A DNA stretch of 64,000 nt from a bacterium (lineage in GTDB: Bacteria; Methylomirabilota; Methylomirabilia; Methylomirabilales; 2-02-FULL-66-22): assembly GCA_029580855.1 (NCBI GenBank), contig JAKPQH010000004.1, forward strand, positions 1-64,000, read 5' to 3'. This document shows, piece after piece, positions 1-7,982 of this stretch. Under the pieces are notes generated by a model. The model worked only from the letters and a program-made list of their open reading frames with translations. It made no database searches and was not told the origin of the DNA. The stretch's first letter is position 1; each line of letters opens with the position of its first letter. The position numbers were made by a program, and so were the translations under genes.

Positions 1-245
1 TCGATGAGTGGGTCGCCCTCTTCGACGACCCCATCCTCGCGAACAGCGCCTTGGACCGCTTCGCCCATCGGGCCCACCAGATCGTCATGGAGGGGCCGAG
101 TCTCCGGGCCGCGAAGGCCCCGCGTAAGACGAAAGGAGTTGCGCACCCGAGCCGATCACGGTAGAAGAATGCTCAACCCACCCGGCGCCGGGGGTGGGGG
201 AATGCTTCTGAAAAACCGGTGGGGGAAACCTTCTGAAAAACGACA
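1..245 (+). mobile_element. Right end of an IS21-family insertion sequence
   Basis: The window opens inside an IstB-like gene and is followed by a typical IS21 end. Two 25-bp units (196-220 and 221-245) are tandem near-copies. Each contains CTTCTGAAAAAC, at 205-216 and 230-241. The last bases before unrelated sequence read CGACA, so the outer end reads TGTCG on the other strand, as in IS21-family tips, which start with TGT. The left part of the element, including istA, lies outside the window. Confidence 0.7.
3..164 (+). CDS. istB: IstB-like ATP-binding protein, C-terminal fragment (IS21 transposition helper)
   Basis: Only the last 53 codons are present, cut by the window edge; the stop is TAG at 162-164. 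The visible tail reads DEWVALFDDPILANSALDRF and then AHRAHQIVMEGPSLR. This is the recognisable end of IstB, the AAA+ helper ATPase that assists the IstA transposase. The ATPase core (Walker motifs) lies upstream of the window, so activity cannot be judged. The call rests on this tail and on the IS21-type repeats that follow directly. Confidence 0.75.
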   Translation, partial: DEWVALFDDPILANSALDRFAHRAHQIVMEGPSLRAAKAPRKTKGVAHPSRSR

Positions 246-283
246 CTTGAGCCAATAGTTAGATGGCTACACGTTCATAGGAG

Positions 284-769
284 TCACTCAAGAATCCAAT
301 GCCGCGATATCTTCGGGTCTGCTGTCCCGAATAGGCCGCCACCACGTGCCTTTGTTTCCCGCGACCTCCTTTCGGCAGAGCGATCAGCCAAGTAAATCGA
401 GAGATCAATGTCGTTCACCGGGGCCTCGATTCTTGCGTGGATCAATGTGGGGGACCATTCGACCACTCTATACTCGTACGTGTTCGCCCATAACCAGCTT
501 CCACCTTGTGGAGTCTTATCATTGGGCCGAAAAAACTTAGCAATCGTTTCAGTGCAAGTCATGGTGTTTTTGGAGCAAATGCCTTCGGTACTATTGATCT
601 TAGGAATAACTGCATACCCAGGCTGTGATAAGGCCCGCCAGCGACCCTGGAAGGTCACAATAGATCCAGACTCGTCAATAGCGATATCCTTCGACAACGA
701 GCGCACGTCATCGTAAGGAGAGCATGAAGTAGCCAGTAGCATCAATATCGCTGCCGAAAGACGTTTCAT
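284..769 (-). CDS. Small lipoprotein of unknown function
   Basis: A 161-residue protein. It starts MKRLSAAILMLLATSC, a type II signal peptide with a lipobox (LATSC), so it should be lipidated and sit in the cell envelope. I recognise no domain in the mature part, which has several Trp and aromatic residues and a KAR-rich stretch near the C-terminus. An in-frame GTG 12 bases upstream (781) could also start it; neither site has a clear Shine-Dalgarno. The gene is distinctly less GC-rich than the rest of the window and sits beside an IS21 end, suggesting acquired DNA. Confidence 0.65.
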   Translation of the reverse strand: MKRLSAAILMLLATSCSPYDDVRSLSKDIAIDESGSIVTFQGRWRALSQPGYAVIPKINSTEGICSKNTMTCTETIAKFFRPNDKTPQGGSWLWANTYEYRVVEWSPTLIHARIEAPVNDIDLSIYLADRSAERRSRETKARGGGLFGTADPKISRHWILE

Positions 770-781
770 AAACGCCACCAC

Positions 782-1270
782 TTTGAGCTGCCCAACTACG
801 CTGATATGGTTTCCGCAATAGAACTATATATCTGGCATCGAATCCGCGCGGCACGCCACCCCCTGAATCGGCCTAGCCTCTTGATAAACGATATACAAGG
901 AGTTGTGGAAAAGGACTGCCGAAGTCGGCATGCTATATGGTGTCCGCATAACACGCCTGGATTGGAGAAGACAACCGAGAAATCGGGCAGAGCCTTGGAG
1001 GGAGCGTATCGCTGGGGGTCACGGGCTGTCAATCGCAAACACACCGTCGCGGTGAGACGTGGCACGCAAGAGAGGACTACGGGGGAGCATCGTTTTGGAC
1101 GTATGTTGTGGTACCGCCAGGCAGCAATGAGTTGACGGGGAGCCGGCCACGCCTGGACTTTTGCTCAATTGGAGTGCCGGGGGAGAGGACCCAGAATTGC
1201 TCAAGCAGGCCAATCTCGCAGTGGACGGCAAGAGAACTCGGAAGGATTGGTCCCGTGGGGTGGCCCAGGC
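782..1270. other. Stretch without a recognisable gene
   Basis: About 490 bases between the lipoprotein and hepT. Short open frames exist on both strands, but none has a convincing start, a recognisable sequence or codon use like the neighbours. I see no terminator or tRNA. It may be decayed accessory DNA. Confidence 0.4.
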
Positions 1271-1669
1271 TCAGCCTAGGAGGCTTTCGACCAGCCGCGC
1301 CACCTGCTCGACGAAGTTCCCGGCCTCGGCGATCCATATGCTGGCCTCGGCCCTGTCAAAGGTCACCAGATCAGCATAGTCGCCCTTCTGACGGGCATCG
1401 AAGAGTTGTCGGTAGAACCGGCCAATGTCCCTGGGGAGTCGGCCCGGCACGATCCAGTGCTGGTCGAAGAGGGCGCGGACGCCACTGTGTTTTGAGGACG
1501 AATGCCCCTCGGTTAACAGTAGGGCGGAGACCGCATAGAAGCAGGCGTAGTACAGCCGATTCACCGCCGTCCGCACATGGTCGTTGGCAAGGAGGAGCTC
1601 TGCCTCGGCAAAAGACTCCCGGGCCCGCGCGAGGCGATAGCGTACCAACTCCGCCACCTCCGGTTTCAC
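1271..1669 (-). CDS. hepT: HEPN-domain protein, HepT-like toxin of a MntA-HepT module
   Basis: A 132-residue all-helical HEPN protein of the PF05168 type. Family features are NRLYYACFYAVSALL, then KHSG, then RALFDQHW and RQKGDY. The GTG start at 1669 overlaps the stop of the upstream nucleotidyltransferase in GTGA, so the two are translationally coupled. HEPN partners of MNT proteins are usually RNases that their nucleotidyltransferase AMPylates. The classical R-x4-6-H motif of HepT is not clearly present (an R-x5-H occurs in RALFDQH), so the toxin role is inferred from context. A longer in-frame start at 1735 would run deep into mntA and is less likely. Confidence 0.8.
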   Translation of the reverse strand: MKPEVAELVRYRLARARESFAEAELLLANDHVRTAVNRLYYACFYAVSALLLTEGHSSSKHSGVRALFDQHWIVPGRLPRDIGRFYRQLFDARQKGDYADLVTFDRAEASIWIAEAGNFVEQVARLVESLLG

Positions 1670-2013
1670 AGGCGGACCGCCTCCGCTTCGACACGATTCC
1701 AGAACGGGGTCACCCGCATCACGGGGGCTTCCCACTCGGCCCTATCGTAGTGGACAGTCGAGATCACCACGCCCCGCGCTAATTCGAGCTCGTAAATCGC
1801 CTCGGCAACCGCCTGCTCTTCGGCGCGGGACACGCGGGCCTCCGTCAAGATCAGGAGGTCGAGGTCGGAGTCGGGCTCGCGGGTTCCCCGCGCCCCACTT
1901 CCATACAGGTAGACGGTCGCGCCTGGAAGCACCCGCTGAATGGCTTGCCGGACTTCCCGGAGGATGTCTTTGTCTCTCGCTGGGATGACGGCTACATCTT
2001 CGAGCTGTTGCAT
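1666..2013 (-). CDS. mntA: MNT-type minimal nucleotidyltransferase, MntA-like antitoxin
   Basis: A 115-residue protein with the nucleotidyltransferase signature GSGARGTREPDSDLDL at residues 38-53. It has the Gly-Ser pair and two metal-binding aspartates (D50, D52). In characterised MntA-HepT (type VII) systems this protein AMPylates the HEPN toxin to silence it. The usual third carboxylate strand is not obvious here (it reads GVVISTV), so activity is uncertain. The ATG at 2013 is chosen because a GAGGGGG Shine-Dalgarno precedes it and a promoter (2061-2088) ends just before the longer in-frame ATG at 2049. It forms an operon with hepT. Confidence 0.8.
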   Translation of the reverse strand: MQQLEDVAVIPARDKDILREVRQAIQRVLPGATVYLYGSGARGTREPDSDLDLLILTEARVSRAEEQAVAEAIYELELARGVVISTVHYDRAEWEAPVMRVTPFWNRVEAEAVRL

Positions 2014-2060
2014 CGAATGCCCCCTCAAGGCTGGAACCGGCCGCCGCACCTCGCAGGCAG

Positions 2061-2088
2061 ACTATACCAGCCCCCTCCAAACAGGCAA
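2061..2088 (-). promoter_or_regulatory. Candidate sigma70 promoter for mntA-hepT
   Basis: On the minus strand TTGCCT (2088-2083) and TATAGT (2066-2061) are separated by 16 bases. Transcription would start near 2054, about 40 nt before the chosen mntA ATG. Confidence 0.45.
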
Positions 2089-2250
2089 TGGGAATTCCAG
2101 AGCTCGGACTGGCCGATGGGGGCTGCTCTCTCTTCCAGGCTGTATTCAACGCGAGAAGCCCAGTCGCTCCCGGGGGGTAAGTTGGGGCAATCGACCTGAG
2201 GGAAGCCGGGATCCCGCCATGTTCCCCTCCCCGGCAGGGCGAGCTTAATC

Positions 2251-2406
2251 GTGGGGGTGATCCTGAACACACGGTTCGGTCGCTTCCACTACTACGGCTG
2301 CGCCTACCACGCCCGCCCGGGGAAAGCGGATTGCGATAACCCTACTCTGCTCCCCCAGAAGGCGATCGAGTGGGAACTCCTGGTCCTCCTCCAGCAGGTG
2401 AGGTGA
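2251..2406 (+). pseudogene. Serine site-specific recombinase remnant (zinc-ribbon segment)
   Basis: This frame reads GRFHYYGCAYHARPGKADCD, then NPTLLPQKAIEWELLVLL and a TGA at 2404-2406. It resembles the zinc beta-ribbon region of large serine recombinases (YYGCxxxxxRGxxxC, then LE near the end). No catalytic resolvase domain is present upstream. It is a short leftover of a mobile-element integrase, not a functional gene. Confidence 0.5.
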
Positions 2407-2650
2407 TACGAATTTGCCTTTGGCGGCCGCGCGACGCTTCACCCGCCGCCGGCCCCCCGGGCCCGCCGCCCTGGGGCTGACCGGCCCGGGGGCAGGCGAC
2501 AACCGGAATGCCTTCGTCGGGGTGGAGTATCCACCGCACGGGCGGGCGCGGTCAAGCGGAAAAGGGGGACGGGCCACCGGACGACGGCCACGGCGCCGGG
2601 CGGACGCCTCCGGCCCCCCGCGTGGAGGTCACGGAGCCGCGGTGCGTGGG

Positions 2651-2762
2651 TTAGGCTGCGACGGCGGAATGCGGCGGGCTGTGGGCGAGGAAGGGCCACC
2701 GACCGAGGGGGGTCAGGATTTTCTCGATGACGGCGGGTTGCTCGATGAAGGCTTCGTCGTGA
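2651..2762 (-). pseudogene. IS91-type transposase, 3' fragment (cut by an IS1182-type element)
   Basis: The minus strand reads AFIEQPAVIEKILTPLGRWP, then FLAHSPPHSAVAA and a TAA stop (2653-2651). This is the C-terminal tail of an IS91-family (Y2) transposase. The part immediately preceding it in the protein, ending MRIIAV, lies on the far side of the IS1182-type element at 4401-4526. The gene was therefore interrupted by that insertion. Confidence 0.65.
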
Positions 2763-4376
2763 GCTCAGAGCGTATGAAAAAATCTACCCGATACCTTCAC
2801 ATTTCGGTTGACCACTCCGCACACGTGGGCGATGAAACGCGAAACACGCACACCGCGGAGGCCTGGCGATGACGCTCTTCCCCGACGTGGCCCCAGAGAC
2901 CTCGCCTCCGGTGAGGCCGGCGCCCGTTCCGGCGGCCCCCCGACTCCGCGAGGCCAATCGCACCCAGGTGCTCTTGCGCCCCGTGGATCTGGAGAGCCTG
3001 CTGCCCGAGGACCACCGCGCCCGCATCGTCTGGGCGTACGTGGAGGGCCGGGACCTGACTCCCCGCTACCAGCCGATTCAGGCGGTCGAAGGAGAGGCCG
3101 GCCGCCCGGCGACCGACCCGAAGATCCTCCTGGCCCTCTGGCTGTACGCCACACTGGAGGGGGTGGGCGCCGCCCGGGCGCTGGACCGCCTGTGCACCAC
3201 GCACGTTGCCTACCAGTGGCTCTGCGGCGGCGTACCCATGAACTACCACACGCTGGCGGACTTCCGCACGGCCCACGGCGCTTTCCTGGACACCTTGCTC
3301 ACCCAGGGCGTGGCTGCGCTGCTGGCGCAGGGCCTGGTGACCCTGGAGCGGGTGGCGCAGGACGGCGTCCGCGTCCGGGCCAGTGCCGGCGCCGCCTCGT
3401 GTCGCCGGCGGAAGACCTTGGAGGGGTGCCTCGCAGAAGCCGAGGCCCAAGTGCAGACCCTCCGGGTGGAACTCGAGGCGGACCCGGGGGCGACCACCAC
3501 GCGGCAGCGGGCCGCCCGGGAGCGGGCCGCGCGCGAGCGGCAGGCCCAGGTCGCCCGGGCGCTGGCGCAACTGCCCGCGCTGGAGGCCAAGAAGAAGCCC
3601 GACGAGCGCCTCAAGGCCCGGGCCTCCACCACGGACCCGGAGGCCCGCGTGAGGAAGATGGCCGATGGCGGCGACCGCCCGGCCTACAACCTCCAGTTCG
3701 CCACGGACACCGGCGCCCAGGTGATCGTGGGCGTGGACGCGACCAACGCCGGGACTGACCACGGCCAACTCGCTCCGATGGTGGACCAACTCGAAGCCCG
3801 GCACGCCGAGGCCCCGGGGGCTATGCTCGTGGACGGCGGCTTCGCCACGAAGGAAGACATCGCCGCGGTCAGCGACCGGACCACGGGGTCCGCGCCCCTG
3901 CAGAAGCCAAAGGATCCCACGCGCGACCCGCACGCCCCTCTCCCGACCGATACGCCAGCGGTCGCGGCCTGGCGGGAGCGGATGGGCACGCCGGAGGCCC
4001 AGGCGCGTTACACGGAGCGCGCGGCGACCGCCGCGTGCGTGAACGCCCAGGCGCGCAACCGCGGACTGCGGCAGCTCGGCGTCTGCGGGCGCCCCAAGGT
4101 CCGGGTGCTCGCCTTGGGGTACGCCGTGGCGCACAACCTCGCGCGGGCGATCGCCCGCGGCGCCGTGGCGGGAGTTCTTCCCAGGGGGTGAAGCGCCCGA
4201 CGTAGCCCAGGTGCTGGCTACCACCGCCCCCTGCGGGGCCTGCGCCGCCCCCGGCTGCTCGCTGGAGCCCCCGCGCTGCTGCGCGACGCCGCGCCCCGTC
4301 AGCGGGCTTGCGTCGTGCACCAGCACGGCTTCGCTGACTAATACGTCAATCACCGATTTTTTCACTGGCTCTCAGC
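2763..4376 (+). mobile_element. IS1182-family insertion sequence
   Basis: About 1.6 kb bounded by imperfect 22-bp inverted repeats. The left is 2763-2784 (GCTCAGAGCGTATGAAAAAATC). The right is 4355-4376 and reads GCTGAGAGCCAGTGAAAAAATC on the minus strand; 18 of 22 bases match. It contains one transposase gene. It splits the 3' end of an IS91-type transposase whose two parts flank it. Confidence 0.75.
2869..4191 (+). CDS. IS1182-family transposase
   Basis: A 440-residue DDE transposase. The N-terminal region (LRPVDLESLLPEDHRARIVW, then GRPATDPKILLALWLYA) is the conserved IS1182/IS5-type start. QDGVRVRA and MLVDGGFATKED carry the first two catalytic aspartates, and a glutamate follows near YTERAATAACVNAQARNRGL. 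Length is near the low end for the family. The ATG at 2869 follows a GGAG motif. No frameshift is visible, so the element may be active; its inverted repeats are present on both sides. Confidence 0.85.
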   Translation: MTLFPDVAPETSPPVRPAPVPAAPRLREANRTQVLLRPVDLESLLPEDHRARIVWAYVEGRDLTPRYQPIQAVEGEAGRPATDPKILLALWLYATLEGVGAARALDRLCTTHVAYQWLCGGVPMNYHTLADFRTAHGAFLDTLLTQGVAALLAQGLVTLERVAQDGVRVRASAGAASCRRRKTLEGCLAEAEAQVQTLRVELEADPGATTTRQRAARERAARERQAQVARALAQLPALEAKKKPDERLKARASTTDPEARVRKMADGGDRPAYNLQFATDTGAQVIVGVDATNAGTDHGQLAPMVDQLEARHAEAPGAMLVDGGFATKEDIAAVSDRTTGSAPLQKPKDPTRDPHAPLPTDTPAVAAWRERMGTPEAQARYTERAATAACVNAQARNRGLRQLGVCGRPKVRVLALGYAVAHNLARAIARGAVAGVLPRG

Positions 4377-4400
4377 CGAACGGCTTCGTCGTGCGCTCAG

Positions 4401-4526
4401 CCGAACGGCGATGATCCGCATCGCGTGCCACACCACGGACAGAGGAGAGGATCGACTTCATACACCGGCGTGATGAGCCGGGCCCACGCACGCTTGGCCG
4501 CACCGCGGTCTCGGGCCGGCCGTCTT
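4401..4526 (-). pseudogene. IS91-type transposase, fragment upstream of the IS1182 insertion
   Basis: The minus strand reads AAKRAWARLITPVYEVDPLL and then CPWCG, the conserved zinc-finger region near the C-terminus of IS91 transposases. After CG the frame slips: the following MRIIAV is read one frame over, so a small indel is present. The protein would have continued into the fragment at 2762-2651 before the IS1182 insertion. Nothing of the catalytic N-terminal two thirds is recognisable further upstream. Confidence 0.65.
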
Positions 4527-4531
4527 TCACC

Positions 4532-4561
4532 TTGACAGCCTCATCCGGAGCGTCGGATACT
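4532..4561 (+). promoter_or_regulatory. Possible promoter upstream of the secreted-protein gene
   Basis: TTGACA (4532-4537) and GATACT (4556-4561) with an 18-bp spacer. It would leave a leader of about 175 nt before the gene at 4745. It lies directly at the edge of the IS91 remnant. Confidence 0.3.
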
Positions 4562-4744
4562 TTGCCGGTAACTCCGGGAAGCGGCAGGTCGGGAACCCCT
4601 TCTCCGCCTTGTCGGGATCGGCCCCACAGAGCGGGGAGCGCTGCGCCGGATGGCTGCGCGCTTCACGTCGGTTCGAGAGGAGGTCCATGATGCAACGGTT
4701 CGCGCTCCCGAAATAATGAACAGCCCTGCAGCGGGAGGATGCTG

Positions 4745-6757
4745 ATGCGGAAGATACTCCTTCTTTTGCCGCTGGTTTTGGTTTTTTTCTGCTGGGCTCC
4801 CGGAGCGGGCGTTGCCGAGGAGTGTTCGAAGCCCAAGATTTACGTGCGGGTGGCCTTTGTAAAGGGGGTGGAAAAACAGCTCAACTGGAATTCCCCCTAT
4901 AAAACGAACGATCAATGGCTGGGCGAAATCATGTCGCGGGTGGTGGGGGAGCTGCGCACCCACGCGGCGGGGGAGATAGAGATCATTCCCCTGGAGGCGA
5001 CCGTTTTCCTGGAGGATCGGCCGGAGACGCCGAAGGCCGAGAATGCTTTCAACGAGAGGCCCGCCGGCGAGTATTACCTCAATTTTATCCTGGGGGTGAT
5101 CACCCAGCGAAATGCCTGGGGGGTGAGTGATGATTCTCTGCCCCCTGCTTACTGGGCCATGGTCTCTTTGGGGGACGGGGATATAGATGGGGTTTACCTG
5201 GCGGCGGAGAGCTTCGAGCATCCCGACCTTCAGGCGGCGATCCGTTCGAGCATCTTTCGTCTATGCGGGAGGGGCCTGGGGTGGCTCATCGAGGAGTACG
5301 AGAGGACCCACTTCAATGCGCTCCGGGGTGCGAGGATCTGGGTGAATTTGCTTGAGCCCAAGTTTGTGTCGCCGGAGCCCGGGGAGCGGGAGGTTCGGGT
5401 TTCGGTTCCGACGCGGGATTGCCGGGATCGATTCGGGAGGGGGACCAACCTTTGGGTGAAGAGGAAGACGGAGCGGGGGAAGACGGATATCAGGAAAGCT
5501 TGGAAAAGCGTAGTTCCCTGGGACGGGTTCTGGAAGGGGAAGACCACGGAGGACGGGGGGATCGATTTTAAGTTCAAGCTCGAGAATGGGCTTGAGCCGG
5601 GATTCCAGGAGGTGGAAGTCTTTCACATCGGGAGGGGAAAGAAGAAGGTCCAGCAGGTTCTTTCGATCCCGGTGAAGGGCTTGAAGCTCGAGGTTCGGCC
5701 GGACCGGGCGGTGATCGCGCCGGGCGACCAGGCCCAGATCCGCGTGCGCCTCTCGAAAGTAGATCCCCAGGGCGGCCAGGAGCCTCTTGCCGGGCGGAAG
5801 GTGAAGATTACGGTTCAGGGGCTGGTGGACGGGAAGGTGACGCCGGAGGGGGAGGTCGTCACCAATGAAGGGGGCGAGGGGGTTCTGACCTACCGGGCGG
5901 GAGGAAGCGACCAGCGGGTCCGGTTTTCGGCAAGGTACCAGCCGGAAGGATATCCGGACTTTTTGCAGGCGGAAGGCGTAGTGGAGATAACGCAGCGCCT
6001 CCATGTCGATATGCAGGTCTGGATCAAATGGGAAACCCACCCCTCATCCGGCGGCCGGGTGAAAGAGGAAGGCTCCTGCGTGATTCAGGTCAACGGTGAA
6101 CTGGAAAAAAAGGTGAGCAAGACGACCAAGCCCCGCCGCAGGAGGGCTTCGGAAACAAGGGAAGAAGAAATCTCCTACCTTCCGGCGGGAAATCTCCGGG
6201 CAGCCTATAAGTACGAAAACCGATATTTCCAGACGAATCCCGCTTCTAAATGTTTCGGCCTCTGGGCCGAAGAGTCGGCGATCGAAACAAAGGAGATCGG
6301 GGAAAACCCGCAGAATATGTTTGAGCCGGGGTTTGTCCTGCTGACCAGGGTCGGCATGGTGGGAAAAGGCAGCGCTCTCCAGATCTGCGGAACCGAAAAG
6401 GAGATTCAGGAAAAGATCTTCGGCCTGAAGGAGGCCCCCGCCAACGACAACTACACGTTCATGCTGACCCTTCCGGTCCCCACGCGGTCCAAGACACTAA
6501 AGCCGGGGTGCGGTTCCCCGCCCGCCCCCGGCAAGGCATTCCTGATCCACAATGCCCTTACGAAAATGGAAGGCAGGGATAAACCCATGGAGCGCAACTT
6601 CGTCTGGGAGGCCGAGGCGAGCGATTATCAAACGGCCCTCATAAAGGAATGCGGCAAAGCCGTCACATTTTCCGAGCCTTCCCCCGGGAAGAGCTACAAA
6701 GTTCGCTACAATATTTCCTGGAATTTCAAAAGGGAGAAAGCAGGCCAACGGCCATGA
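4745..6757 (+). CDS. Large secreted protein with beta-rich, Ig-like region; function unknown
   Basis: A 670-residue protein with a clear Sec signal peptide (MRKILLLLPLVLVFFC..., cleaved near GAGVAEE). Around residues 320-425 it has a segment like bacterial Ig-like repeats: a proline-rich VIAPGDQAQIRVRLSKVD, then LAGRKVKITVQG and EGVLTYRAGG. The N-terminal 200 residues and the Cys-containing C-terminal third match nothing I recognise. The ATG at 4745 is preferred over 4739 because GGGAGG abuts the first ATG and is correctly spaced for the second. Codon use (AGG, GGG, AAG) differs from nearby metabolic genes. It stands alone between two decayed IS91-type transposases, so it is probably cargo of mobile DNA. 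Confidence 0.75.
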   Translation: MRKILLLLPLVLVFFCWAPGAGVAEECSKPKIYVRVAFVKGVEKQLNWNSPYKTNDQWLGEIMSRVVGELRTHAAGEIEIIPLEATVFLEDRPETPKAENAFNERPAGEYYLNFILGVITQRNAWGVSDDSLPPAYWAMVSLGDGDIDGVYLAAESFEHPDLQAAIRSSIFRLCGRGLGWLIEEYERTHFNALRGARIWVNLLEPKFVSPEPGEREVRVSVPTRDCRDRFGRGTNLWVKRKTERGKTDIRKAWKSVVPWDGFWKGKTTEDGGIDFKFKLENGLEPGFQEVEVFHIGRGKKKVQQVLSIPVKGLKLEVRPDRAVIAPGDQAQIRVRLSKVDPQGGQEPLAGRKVKITVQGLVDGKVTPEGEVVTNEGGEGVLTYRAGGSDQRVRFSARYQPEGYPDFLQAEGVVEITQRLHVDMQVWIKWETHPSSGGRVKEEGSCVIQVNGELEKKVSKTTKPRRRRASETREEEISYLPAGNLRAAYKYENRYFQTNPASKCFGLWAEESAIETKEIGENPQNMFEPGFVLLTRVGMVGKGSALQICGTEKEIQEKIFGLKEAPANDNYTFMLTLPVPTRSKTLKPGCGSPPAPGKAFLIHNALTKMEGRDKPMERNFVWEAEASDYQTALIKECGKAVTFSEPSPGKSYKVRYNISWNFKREKAGQRP

Positions 6758-6837
6758 ACCTCTTTCCCCCCTTCCATTTTCTCCATTCGCCCGGGGACCG
6801 CAAAAAGAATGTGGCCTTGTAATCGATCCGAAAAGGC

Positions 6838-7545
6838 CCCAGCGGATAACATCCTGAAAGCGGAGCGGCTCGACGTCAGACCCCGGCGTGATGCGCCGGG
6901 CCCAGGCCCGCTGGGCCGTACCGGGGGCGCCGTCACGGCAGGCCGCCATGGGACCGGACGCCGAAACGGATACCCGATCGTCCGCCTGCGCCTTCCGCCG
7001 GTTCCCCCGGCTCGCGTTGCTATCCCAGCCGTAGCATCGCCCCAGGGGCTCCCCCGCGTTCGGGAGGGGCGCGGGGCGCGCCGCCGGCCCCTCGCCCGCC
7101 GCGAAGCCCTCGACGTGCCGCGTCAGGACCGGGGGCCGCTTCGACCGATCGATGCTCGTCCCGGTGCGGCCGTGGTACCGCACCTTCGCCAGCGAGAACG
7201 GGGAGCGGCGGAGGTGGGGATGGACATTCCCGAGGGTCCCCTCGGTCTGCACGACCATGCGGCCGCCGGGGACGGCCGGCGGGTCCTTCCCCGCTGGGCG
7301 GACCCGCGTCGTCCGGGCCTCGGCGGCACCCGGGCTGCGCTTCCCGAGGCGCCGGCGGTCCGGCCGGCCATCTCCGCGACGCCTCGTCGGCGCGGTGCCG
7401 CCGTCCGGGCGATGGGGACCCGGGGCCCCGCCCGCATCGCCACCCCGCTCCGGGCTTGGCGGAGGCGGTTCTGGTGGCCGGAGGGACAGCAATACCGCCC
7501 TTTGCAGGAGCAGGCCAGGAGATACTCGTGCCGGCAGGTGTCGCT
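6838..7545 (-). pseudogene. Decayed IS91-family transposase
   Basis: Minus-strand frames carry, in order, CRHEYLLACSCKGRYCCPSG (zinc-binding N-terminal region), MVVQTEGTLGNVHPHLRR (the HPHLH-type catalytic segment), YGWDSNASRGNRR, and QRAWARRITPGSDVEPLRFQ (C-terminal zinc region). These are IS91 transposase landmarks in the right order. They lie in different frames, and the middle of the gene is missing or scrambled. It is a relic, distinct in sequence from the one split at 2.7/4.4 kb. Confidence 0.65.
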
Positions 7546-7982
7546 TGGATGAATCTCCAGACCCATTACGACCTGGAGTTGCAGAAGGGTCTCCTCGGGG
7601 ATCGCCTCGCGCGGGAAATCATACCATTGGCGAAAGCGGGATGAGATCCGCCTGCCCGCTTCATTCCACGAACTCAAGACAGCCGTGAGACGAATGGTGT
7701 ATCGCGCGGGATCAGCTGCCAGAGATTGACCTCCGGCCAAGGTCGAGTGTTGTCGGGTTGATGGACCGCCGCCGTTTCAGGCAATAGCAATCTCAACCAT
7801 CGGATAGGCAAGCCCCCTTTTTTCCGCCCACATCCTGACCCAAATGCCTCCTCGGCACACACGGATTTACGACAGGGGAGCCATCGGTGGCGGTCCCGCG
7901 ACGAGACGTTGCGGCATGCCGTGTGTTTCTGGTAGTGTCCTGAGGGAGCGGAATCATCCTCTGGCACGGGAAGGAGCGACGC

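Larger units (their letters stand above)
2750..4400. repeat. 19-bp direct repeats flanking the IS1182-type element
   Basis: GGCTTCGTCGTGAGCTCAG at 2750-2768 and GGCTTCGTCGTGCGCTCAG at 4382-4400 differ at one base and overlap or abut the inverted repeats. On the right side a 14-bp unit CTCAGCCGAACGGC is itself duplicated (4371-4384 and 4396-4409). The feature spans both copies; the interior is the insertion sequence. Confidence 0.7.

Noticed and set aside
7456..7644. Small plus-strand frame ending in EIIPLAKAG
   Set aside because: It lies opposite the IS91 zinc-region remnant; no Shine-Dalgarno and no recognised family, so evidence is too weak.
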